Positions 6,355-11,343 of a DNA stretch of 11,343 bases are shown here, piece by piece. Positions within the stretch are counted from its first letter, which is position 1; each line of letters begins with the position of its first letter. The translations under genes and the position numbers were made by a program. Below the pieces are notes generated by a model. The model was not told the DNA's origin. It was given only the letters and a program-made list of their open reading frames with translations, and made no database searches. The stretch is from the NCBI GenBank assembly GCA_009787135.1, contig WRGP01000199.1, positions 1 to 11,343 on the forward strand, written 5' to 3'. This stretch comes from Bacillota bacterium. Lineage in GTDB: Bacteria > Bacillota > Clostridia > Christensenellales > Aristaeellaceae.

Positions 6355-6594
6355 TTATTTAGAAATATACGCATCCTTTAATGAAAGAAGGACGCCAAAC
6401 CATATAAACATAACGAACAATAATAGCCAATACTTCCCATTGTCTTGAATTTGGTTTTGGTAGGGCTTGGCTCGGTTGCTGCCATTCCCAATGAACACTT
6501 CGGATGTAGGTTTCAAGAAGCGTACCAGACCAATTCCCCCCTGGAGCGATTTTTTCCGCTCCAGCCTGCTTTTTGATTGACATTTTAGCCTATA
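6355..6594 (-). pseudogene. Orphan frame encoding a C-terminal transmembrane tail, no good start
   Basis: On the minus strand the frame between the TAG at 6595-6597 and the TAA at 6355-6357 encodes 79 codons without stop. The last 60 look protein-like: GLVRFLKPTSEVFIGNGS, then KPYQNQIQDNGKYW, then a single hydrophobic helix WLLLFVMFIWFGVLLSL with the short charged tail KDAYISK. There is no ATG before the helix. An ATG at 6583 lies in another frame (MSIKKQAGAEKIAPGG) and would join this one if one G were removed from the G6 run at 6536-6541. It is therefore either a frameshifted small membrane-protein gene of about 75 residues, the 3' remnant of a larger lost gene, or chance. It ends 30 bases before the secreted-protein start on the same strand, so the two could have been co-transcribed. 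A competing 74-residue frame from ATG 6583 has no recognisable features after the G-run. Confidence 0.4.
6541..6564. repeat. 8-bp perfect hairpin in the divergent intergenic region
   Basis: CTGGAGCG (6541-6548) and CGCTCCAG (6557-6564) form an 8-bp stem around a T-rich 8-base loop. On the plus strand a TTTTT run (6570-6574) follows a short gap, so it is at best a weak terminator; it is adjacent to the G6/C6 run and upstream of the regulator promoter. Confidence 0.45.
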
Positions 6595-6601
6595 CTATGC
6601 T
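6573..6601 (+). promoter_or_regulatory. Candidate promoter of the response regulator-kinase genes
   Basis: TTGATT (6573-6578) and TATGCT (6596-6601) are spaced by 17 bases, about 33 bases upstream of the TTG start at 6634. A second -35-like TTGACA at 6577-6582 has no good -10 at normal spacing. The -10 overlaps an inverted repeat (6583-6605). Confidence 0.5.
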
Positions 6602-6605
6602 AAAA
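6583..6605. promoter_or_regulatory. Inverted repeat over the promoter, candidate operator
   Basis: TTTTAGC (6583-6589) and GCTAAAA (6599-6605) are perfect reverse complements with a 9-base spacer that itself has two further symmetric pairs. The site covers the -10 of the candidate regulator promoter, a position suited to repression or autoregulation. Seven-base arms in AT-rich DNA can arise by chance. Confidence 0.35.
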
Positions 6606-6633
6606 CCATCTCTGTGAAAGGCAGTGAACTCTT

Positions 6634-7296
6634 TTGAGGATTCTACTCGTTGAAGATGAAACAAGGCTGGCCGATGCGCTGGAGCAGATGCTCAAAAAAC
6701 AAGGGTATTTTGTGGATGTTGCCGGGGATGGCTCCGCAGGGCAAGATATGGCCGAGACAGGCATTTATGGCGTAATCATTTTGGACAGAAACCTGCCCGG
6801 CATCGAAGGGGTGGAAATTTTAAAGCATTTACGCGCAAAGCGCGTGGCGACGCCGGTAATTTTTCTAACAGCCAAAGACACGGTATCCAACCGGGTAGAG
6901 GGATTGGACGCGGGGGCAGATGATTATCTTATCAAGCCATTCTCCAAAGATGAATTGTTGGCGAGGGTCCGCGCGCTTGCGCGGCGTTCGGAAAATCTCC
7001 AAATAAGCGACACGCTTTGCGTTGCTTCGCTGCGTTTGGATACCCGCTCGTGCGAGGTTTCCATTGGCACAGAAAAAACAAAACTGACCGCAACGGAAAC
7101 GCAGCTTTTGGAACTTCTGATGCGCAATAAGGGACAGGTTTTAACAAAAGAACAGATCATAGACAGAATTTGGGGCTTTGACAAGGATGTTGAAATAAAG
7201 ATTGTCGAGCTTTATATTTACTATCTGCGCAAAAAATCGCCCTTGAGAAAGGCGGCGCGGCCATCCGCACAGTCAGGGGAATTGGCTACTGCCTAA
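6634..7296 (+). CDS. OmpR/PhoB-family response regulator, C-terminus frameshifted
   Basis: The 220-residue open frame has a receiver domain (1-118): acidic pair E7/D8 in LLVEDE, phospho-acceptor D51 in IILDRNLPG, T79 in FLTAKD and K101 in LIKPFS. A linker leads to an OmpR-type winged-helix domain (about 125 onward) with LTATETQLLELLMRNKGQVLTKEQI and the recognition-helix region VEIKIVELYIYYLRKK. The start is a TTG (6634-6636) with only a distant AAAGG (6617-6621); no in-frame ATG fits better. After YYLRKK the frame leaves the family pattern: it reads SPLRKAARPSAQSGELATA and stops at 7296. The next frame encodes the expected ending (see 7231-7313). As written, the protein lacks the C-terminal wing that contacts DNA and may be a poor DNA binder. 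It lies 13 bases upstream of its kinase. The regulated genes may include the divergent secreted protein (inference). Confidence 0.9.
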   Translation: MRILLVEDETRLADALEQMLKKQGYFVDVAGDGSAGQDMAETGIYGVIILDRNLPGIEGVEILKHLRAKRVATPVIFLTAKDTVSNRVEGLDAGADDYLIKPFSKDELLARVRALARRSENLQISDTLCVASLRLDTRSCEVSIGTEKTKLTATETQLLELLMRNKGQVLTKEQIIDRIWGFDKDVEIKIVELYIYYLRKKSPLRKAARPSAQSGELATA

Positions 7297-7313
7297 AGGA
7301 GATAACTTCATGA
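7231..7313 (+). other. Frameshift site and out-of-frame C-terminus of the response regulator
   Basis: An A6 run (7231-7236) follows the codons for YYLR. The -1 frame from here reads LEKGGAAIRTVRGIGYCL then KEITS and ends at TGA 7311-7313. RTVRGIGYCL is the highly conserved wing of OmpR-family regulators, so this is the true C-terminus. One extra base in the A-run would restore a protein of about 226 residues and make its stop overlap the kinase ATG as ATGA. It is therefore a one-base loss, a sequencing or assembly error in the homopolymer, or less likely recoding by slippage. Confidence 0.88.
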
Positions 7314-8200
7314 TCAAAAGCCTAAGAAAGCGCTTTATAGCGTTCAGCGTTTTGGTAATCAGCAGCATCATCATCATGATCGGGTTGTTTGTTTTTGCAG
7401 GTTCGCCAAGCAATTTGCCCGCGCGCAGATATATCACGACAGCATCGCTCGCAACGGCCATGGTCTTTGTCGGAAGCTGGCTGCTGTCGAAGGCGGCTAT
7501 TCGTCCAATCCAGGCTGCCTGGCACAAACAGCTTGATTTTACCGCCGACGCTTCTCATGAACTGCGGACTCCGATTGCCACAATTCAGACGAACTTGGAA
7601 GTAGTGATGGACAGCCCGGCGGAAACCGTGGAAAGTCAAATGAAGTGGTTGAAAAATATTGAGGCGGAGAACAAGCGGATGGCGAGATTGGTTGAGGATT
7701 TGCTTACTTTGTCACGCGCGGATACGGATCAACAGGCGCTTGAAATTGAAACGTTTATGCTTGAGGAGGCTGTTTCACAAGCGATCGCCCCGTTTGAGCC
7801 GGCCGCGAGCATGAAAAATATCGCGCTTGATGTGAGGGTAGATAAAGGGATCTCTTTCCGCGGTGATCGAAAACGGTTCAAGCAGCTTATCGTAATCCTT
7901 GCGGATAACGCGTTGAATTATACGGATTCAGGTACAATCACGGTGCATGTGACCCGTAGCGAGAAGGAACTGAAGCTGACGGTTTCTGATACCGGGCATG
8001 GAATTGAAGCTGAACATCTCGACAAAATCTTTGATCGATTCTATCGCGTGGCAAAGACAAGAAAGCTCCATCAAGACGGCTCTGGTCTTGGGCTGGCGAT
8101 TGCGAAATGGATTGTGCGGGAGCACGGGGGAACGCTTGAGGTAACAAGTTCACCAGGCGTTGGGACATCTTTCAAGGTTCTTTTGCCGGTTATTCATTAG
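7310..8200 (+). CDS. Sensor histidine kinase with minimal extracellular loop
   Basis: 296-residue membrane kinase, partner of the preceding regulator. Two transmembrane helices (about 9-30 and 44-60) are separated by only about 13 residues (GSPSNLPARRYIT), so there is no room for an extracellular sensor domain, and no full HAMP domain is seen. The HisKA domain begins at RPIQAAWHKQLDFTAD with phospho-acceptor H83 in ASHELRTPIA. The HATPase domain has the N box ILADNALNYT (N200), G1 DTGHGI (227-232), F box IFDRFYRV and G2 GSGLGLAI (257-264), all intact. AAAGGAGA lies 7 bases before ATG 7310. With the regulator frame corrected, the two genes overlap by ATGA. Signals may be sensed inside the membrane or through a partner protein; this is inference. 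No terminator was identified after it. Confidence 0.93.
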   Translation: MIKSLRKRFIAFSVLVISSIIIMIGLFVFAGSPSNLPARRYITTASLATAMVFVGSWLLSKAAIRPIQAAWHKQLDFTADASHELRTPIATIQTNLEVVMDSPAETVESQMKWLKNIEAENKRMARLVEDLLTLSRADTDQQALEIETFMLEEAVSQAIAPFEPAASMKNIALDVRVDKGISFRGDRKRFKQLIVILADNALNYTDSGTITVHVTRSEKELKLTVSDTGHGIEAEHLDKIFDRFYRVAKTRKLHQDGSGLGLAIAKWIVREHGGTLEVTSSPGVGTSFKVLLPVIH

Positions 8201-8343
8201 CGCTTTTTGAAAAAAGGATCGGCTCATGCCAGCCCGCTCATGATTTGGGGCCTGGTTATCTTGCCGCAAATGCTCTTTGCGCATACCCCGTTGCACAGCA
8301 AAAGGAGAACAACGTATATCACCGGCCACAATAGAATGCCAGT

Positions 8344-9129
8344 TTATGTTGGCCTTGCCTTTTCAATCAGCGCGCGCACCTCGCCCAGCGCCGCGCGCGC
8401 CGCCGCGCGCCCGCGCTCCACGCATTCCAACGCGCGTCCCCCCATGCGGGCGGGGTTAAAACCAACCACATCGGGCGTGATCATCAAATCCGCCTCGCTT
8501 ACGTGCCGCTGCGCCACCTGCCACTCCAGAATGTCGTACGCGTGCAGCACATGCTCGATAATGCCGCTCGTCTCCACCCGCTGGCCGCGGTATCCCACAT
8601 CCACGCCGATGACAATGTCCGCGCCCATCGCGCGGCACACGTCCGCGGGCACGCGGTCCACAATGCCCCCGTCCACGAGCATGCGGCCCTCCCGCTCCAC
8701 GGGCACAAACACCCCGGGGATGGACACGCTGGCGCGGACAGCCTCGTGCATCGGCCCATCCCGCAGCACGACGGTCTCCATGGCGGCAAAATCGCACGCC
8801 ACCACCGCAAAGGGGATGTTCGCCTGCGCAAACGTCCTGCCCTCTGTCATCTCTTCCACCAATGCCTCCAGCCGCTTGCCGGCCAGAACGCCCTGGCGCG
8901 GTATGACGATGTCATAGTATAGCGTCTCATTGAGGCCCTTCGCGCGCGCCTCCATCTCCGCCGGCCGGCAGCCGGACACATAGGCCGCGCCGATCAGCGC
9001 GCCGACGGATGTGCCCGCGATCCGGTCAACCTGGATGCCCTCCCTTTCAAAAACATCCAGAACGCCAATGTGCGCCAGCCCGCGAAACGCGCCGGATCCC
9101 AGCGCCAGCCCTACGCTGCATGACGGCAT
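8344..9129 (-). CDS. ylbK: Patatin-like phospholipase family protein (YlbK/RssA-like)
   Basis: 261-residue cytoplasmic hydrolase of the patatin family, which uses a Ser-Asp dyad on acyl esters; the natural substrate of the bacterial YlbK/RssA group is unclear. Seen: oxyanion-loop glycines in LALGSGAFRGLAHIGVL (residues 8-24), nucleophile elbow GTSVG with S41, and the DGG motif with catalytic D153 in LVDGGIVDRVP. The dyad is intact and the length is normal. Start at 9129 rather than the longer frame to 9219, because AAAGGAG (9136-9142) is 6 bases upstream and the family begins at this point. Divergent from the YlbJ-like gene with 31 bases between starts. Base composition is GC-rich like the core genome. 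No clear terminator is seen in the 143 bases between it and the kinase, only a weak 6-bp hairpin at 8265-8281. Confidence 0.93.
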   Translation of the reverse strand: MPSCSVGLALGSGAFRGLAHIGVLDVFEREGIQVDRIAGTSVGALIGAAYVSGCRPAEMEARAKGLNETLYYDIVIPRQGVLAGKRLEALVEEMTEGRTFAQANIPFAVVACDFAAMETVVLRDGPMHEAVRASVSIPGVFVPVEREGRMLVDGGIVDRVPADVCRAMGADIVIGVDVGYRGQRVETSGIIEHVLHAYDILEWQVAQRHVSEADLMITPDVVGFNPARMGGRALECVERGRAAARAALGEVRALIEKARPT

Positions 9130-9160
9130 GGACAACTCCTTTCCCGCATAGCCTGAAGGG

Positions 9161-9997
9161 ATGCGAAACGTATGGATAAGCCGCGTGCGCGCGGCCATGG
9201 TCGGCGCGGCGCTCGGCATGCTGGCGCGCTACCCGCGGGAGGCGATGGCAGCGGCGCGCTCCGCCTGCCACCTGTGGGCAAACGGCGTCATGCCCGCGCT
9301 GTTTCCCTATATGGTGCTTAGCCAGCTGCTCCTGCCGGCGGTAAAATCCCCGCTCCTCCTGGCGCCGCTTGCCATGCTGGGCGGTTCGCCTTCCGGCGCG
9401 CGGCTCATCAACCTGTCCGGCTGCACGGCGCAAAAGGCGCAGCGGCTGGCCGCGCTGTGCGCGACGGCAAGTCCCCTGTTCATCCTTGGCACGCTGCAGG
9501 GCGGCGTGCGCATGCTGCTGGCCCATTGGCTGGGCGCGTGCGTGGCATGGGCATTTGTATATATTCTCAAACGGCCCCAAAATGACGCGGCCGGAAACAA
9601 CGCCGCGCCCTCTCCCCCCGCGCGAATGAGCCTTACCGAAACGGTGCGGGACGCGGCGCTCGCCATGATCACCGTATGCGGCTGCATGGCGCTGTTCTCC
9701 GTGCTGACAGCGCTGCTTTCCCGCGCGTTCCCGCTTTCCGCCGCGCTTTCCGCCCTGCTCGCCGCGCTGCTGGAGATGGCGACCGGCTGCGCCCGCATTG
9801 AGGCCCTGGGCCTGTCCGCGCAGTGGACGGCGGCTCTGCTTTGCGCCGCGGTATCCTTTGGCGGCTTTTCGGTGTTTACGCAAAACGCCATGTTTTTGCG
9901 CCCCGCGGGCGTTACGCTGCGCTTGCAGCTGGCCGCGCGCGCCGTGCACGCCGCGTCGGCGTTGTTCATTTGTTACCGCCTGTATACCAGTTTCTGA
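9161..9997 (+). CDS. ylbJ: YlbJ/SpoVV-like sporulation integral membrane protein, short form
   Basis: 278-residue polytopic membrane protein with nucleoside-recognition/Gate-type features. Seen: VMPALFPYMVLSQLL (43-57), GGSPSGA (74-80; usually GGYPSGA), AQRLAALCATASPLFILGTL (93-112), LLEMATGC (203-210) and VSFGGFSVFTQN (231-242), all typical of YlbJ. In B. subtilis, YlbJ (SpoVV) moves dipicolinic acid across the outer forespore membrane; this supports a spore-forming host but is inferred. The family is usually about 350-410 residues, so this is a short version, mainly in the region between the two halves. An in-frame TAG at 9149-9151 rules out a much longer N-terminus. The start is uncertain: GAAGGG abuts ATG 9161 with no spacing. 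The gene ends 12 bases from the opposing coiled-coil gene stop, leaving no room for a terminator. Confidence 0.8.
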   Translation: MRNVWISRVRAAMVGAALGMLARYPREAMAAARSACHLWANGVMPALFPYMVLSQLLLPAVKSPLLLAPLAMLGGSPSGARLINLSGCTAQKAQRLAALCATASPLFILGTLQGGVRMLLAHWLGACVAWAFVYILKRPQNDAAGNNAAPSPPARMSLTETVRDAALAMITVCGCMALFSVLTALLSRAFPLSAALSALLAALLEMATGCARIEALGLSAQWTAALLCAAVSFGGFSVFTQNAMFLRPAGVTLRLQLAARAVHAASALFICYRLYTSF

Positions 9998-10009
9998 TAA
10001 AACTTGGCA

Positions 10010-10594
10010 TTACCTCTCCTGATCCAGCTGCAGCCTGGCGTCGCGGAGATCATTTGCCACGTTGATGACCATGTTTTCCGCCCGCTTGAGCAGATCCTCC
10101 ACATGATCCAGCGCGGCCATGTGCGTGCGGTTGGCCTCCCCGCGCGCGTTGGTGATGATCTCATTGGCCTGCTGCTCGGCGCGAATCGTGATGTGCGTCT
10201 GCGCCACAAGCTCCTCGGCCTTGTGCTCGGCATTGTCCACGATCGCCTCCGCCTGCCGCTTGGCCTCCTCCACCATATCCTTTGCCTCTTCCTTGGATGT
10301 GGTCGTCAGAAGCGTGGCGCGCTGTTCGCTCTCCATGCGGATCGTGCGGGCCTTGGCCTCCGCTTCCGCCAGCACGTTGTCCGCGTGCTTTTTGGCGTCC
10401 TGCAGGATGCGTGCCTCCTGCTTGAGGACACGGCTGGCCTCTTTAATCGCGTCGGGAAGCTCATCGCGGATCATCTGAACCAAGCCCAGGAGTTCGTCCC
10501 GGTCGACCGAATACTGGTTGGTAAACAAGACCTTTTTGCTGCCCTCCAACTTTCCTTCCAGTTCCGCGATCAACTCATACAGATCAATTTCCAT
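10010..10594 (-). CDS. SepIVA/DivIVA-like coiled-coil protein
   Basis: 194 residues, soluble, no membrane segment. The N-terminal part (1-55) has MEIDLYELIAELEG and then YSVDRDELLGLVQMIRDELP, resembling the short N-terminal domain of actinobacterial SepIVA-type proteins. Residues about 55-190 are a long Ala/Glu/Lys/Arg-rich coiled coil (EEAKRQAEAIVDNAEHKAEE, then EQQANEIITNARGEANR), similar in style to DivIVA or ATP-synthase b subunits. Automated labels such as 'ATPase' would reflect only the coiled coil. AGGAGG (10601-10606) is 6 bases from ATG 10594 and overlaps the coaD stop, so it is co-transcribed and probably coupled with coaD. Longer in-frame starts upstream would lie inside coaD and are unlikely. 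A role in cell division or envelope growth is inferred. Confidence 0.8.
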   Translation of the reverse strand: MEIDLYELIAELEGKLEGSKKVLFTNQYSVDRDELLGLVQMIRDELPDAIKEASRVLKQEARILQDAKKHADNVLAEAEAKARTIRMESEQRATLLTTTSKEEAKDMVEEAKRQAEAIVDNAEHKAEELVAQTHITIRAEQQANEIITNARGEANRTHMAALDHVEDLLKRAENMVINVANDLRDARLQLDQER

Positions 10595-10604
10595 ACCCTG
10601 CCTC

Positions 10605-11105
10605 CTATCTATAGCCATTCCAGTCCCTTTGGGCAAGCGCGTCCGAAATCTCTTCCAACAGGTTTTCTGGCACCAGGCCGCGGAGGTCTCCGCCCAGCCG
10701 CCCAATCTGGCGCACCATGCTCGCGCTGATATGCGACACCGCCGGCGAGGCGGCCAGAAACACCGTCTCCACCCCCGCCATTTGCCGGTTCAGGCGCGCC
10801 ATCATGAACTCGCTCTCCACATCGCCTGCCGTGCGCAGGCCCCGCAGCACGCCGTCCGCGCCGCAGGCTTCCGCCGCGCGGGCCAAGAGCCCCTCAAACA
10901 CCGCAGCCTCCACATTCGGATACGGCGCGGCCGCCTTGCGCAGGAGCGAAAGCCGCTCCGCGGGCGAAAACGCGTCCGTCGTCTTTTCGGGGTTGCGCAG
11001 CACCCCAATGATCACGCGCTCAAACCGCGCGGCAGCCCGGCTGATGATGTCCATGTGCCCGGCTGTCACGGGGTCAAAGCTGCCCGGGTATAGCACCGTC
11101 CGCAT
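10605..11105 (-). CDS. coaD: Phosphopantetheine adenylyltransferase
   Basis: Penultimate step of coenzyme A synthesis: 4'-phosphopantetheine plus ATP gives dephospho-CoA and PPi. 166 residues, normal length. Seen: nucleotidyltransferase motif YPGSFDPVTAGHMDI with the TxGH residues T14 and H17, the RGLRTAGDVESEF segment (88-100) that binds substrate, and the C-terminal ISASMVRQIGRLGGDL leading to GLVP, equivalent to the usual SSS-V-E-GGD element. AAAGGAGG (11112-11119) lies 6 bases before ATG 11105. Its stop overlaps the ribosome-binding site of the downstream coiled-coil gene, and rsmD lies 29 bases upstream on the same strand, the usual rsmD-coaD order. Confidence 0.97.
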   Translation of the reverse strand: MRTVLYPGSFDPVTAGHMDIISRAAARFERVIIGVLRNPEKTTDAFSPAERLSLLRKAAAPYPNVEAAVFEGLLARAAEACGADGVLRGLRTAGDVESEFMMARLNRQMAGVETVFLAASPAVSHISASMVRQIGRLGGDLRGLVPENLLEEISDALAQRDWNGYR

Positions 11106-11134
11106 GCCGCGCCTCCTTTAAGGGGATATAGTCA

Positions 11135-11343
11135 CTATTTTGCCAAAAAGGTAAGGACCGTATCACCATACGCCCGCTCGTCCCACACCGTAAAGGGCCC
11201 CGCGTCCGGCCGAAAATCCCGCGCGTGTTCAAAGATCACCAGCGCATCCTCCGCAAGCACGCCGCTTGCCCCAAGCGCCGCAAGCATCGCGTCCGCGTCC
11301 GGCATGCGGTACGGCGGGTCAAGAAACACCAGGGTAAACCGCG
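11135..11343 (-). CDS. rsmD: 16S rRNA (guanine966-N2)-methyltransferase, C-terminal part
   Basis: The minus-strand frame runs from the window edge to TAG 11135-11137 and gives the last 68 or so residues. It contains RFTLVFLDPPYRMPDAD, the catalytic DPPY motif of N6A/N2G methyltransferases in the RsmD form, followed by EDALVIFEHARD and the terminal YGDTVLTFLAK typical of RsmD ends. A GTG at 11327-11329 is internal, not a start, since the frame and the motif continue upstream of it. RsmD methylates G966 of 16S rRNA during 30S assembly. It is followed by coaD, which is the standard neighbour. The 5' end is outside the window. Confidence 0.92.
   Translation of the reverse strand, partial: RFTLVFLDPPYRMPDADAMLAALGASGVLAEDALVIFEHARDFRPDAGPFTVWDERAYGDTVLTFLAK

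Noticed and set aside
6577..6582. Perfect TTGACA as -35 of the regulator promoter.
   Set aside because: No acceptable -10 lies 16-18 bases downstream (only TAAAAC); TTGATT at 6573 with TATGCT is better spaced.
6359..6583. 74-residue minus-strand frame starting MSIKKQAGAEK, a candidate small gene.
   Set aside because: After the G-run its residues show no domain or helix, whereas the neighbouring frame has the convincing membrane tail; only its first 16 codons could belong to a real gene.
8211..8281. AT hairpin just after the kinase stop and the CGCAAA/TTTGCG hairpin (8265-8281) as terminators.
   Set aside because: The first has a loop of only 2-3 bases and neither is followed by a T-tract on either strand.
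8299..8310. AAAAGGAGA resembles a strong ribosome-binding site on the plus strand.
   Set aside because: No start codon at suitable distance leads to a protein-like frame; at most a relic.
9047..9949. 300-codon minus-strand frame opposite the ylbJ-like gene, and similar long frames opposite ispDF and within 8207-8917.
   Set aside because: Rich in Arg, His, Ala and Gln with no domain, as expected of antisense frames in GC-rich genes; the opposite strands have clear YlbJ, IspDF and patatin motifs.

Overview
The window reads as a chromosomal segment of a GC-rich, probably anaerobic and spore-forming member of the Clostridia (Bacillota). The grounds are gene content and order: HU followed by an RqcP-type S4 protein, the YceD-RpmF pair, a YlbJ/SpoVV-type sporulation membrane protein, a YlbK-type patatin, CoaD and RsmD. 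Ribosome-binding sites are mostly strong AGGAGG types and genes are tightly packed. The species cannot be named from the sequence. Region 1 (1-2167, + strand) holds the 3' part of an SsnA-type amidohydrolase that overlaps by ATGA a D-hydantoinase/dihydropyrimidinase. This pair is typical of purine/hydantoin catabolic loci that accompany selenium-dependent molybdenum hydroxylases. Region 2 (2257-4037, + strand) is housekeeping: HU with its own terminator, then rqcP overlapping by ATGA a fused ispDF gene of the MEP isoprenoid pathway. Region 3 (4126-4949, + strand) is a compact yceD-rpmF transcription unit with a consensus sigma-A promoter and a clear terminator. Region 4 (about 5160-8200) is visibly more AT-rich and looks like an accessory insertion. 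On the minus strand it has a secreted protein with three related PepSY-like repeats, preceded by an orphan reading frame that ends in a convincing transmembrane tail but has no good start codon. Divergently, on the plus strand, it has an OmpR-type response regulator and a histidine kinase. The regulator is frameshifted at an A6 run; correcting one base restores the missing C-terminal wing and an ATGA junction with the kinase. The kinase has almost no extracellular loop. Region 5 (8344-11343) is a GC-rich block: a patatin-like hydrolase (minus), a divergent short YlbJ-like membrane protein (plus), then a minus-strand run of rsmD (partial), coaD and a SepIVA/DivIVA-like coiled-coil gene. As recalled, Bacillus subtilis keeps ylbH(rsmD)-coaD-ylbJ-ylbK-ylbL-ylbM-ylbN(yceD)-rpmF together. 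Regions 3 and 5 therefore look like two pieces of that ancestral cluster, with the two-component/secreted-protein module sitting in the gap between them. I found no RNA gene, insertion sequence, CRISPR array or replication origin. The most unusual part is the AT-rich module, with its secreted repeat protein, broken or start-less TM frame and frameshifted regulator.
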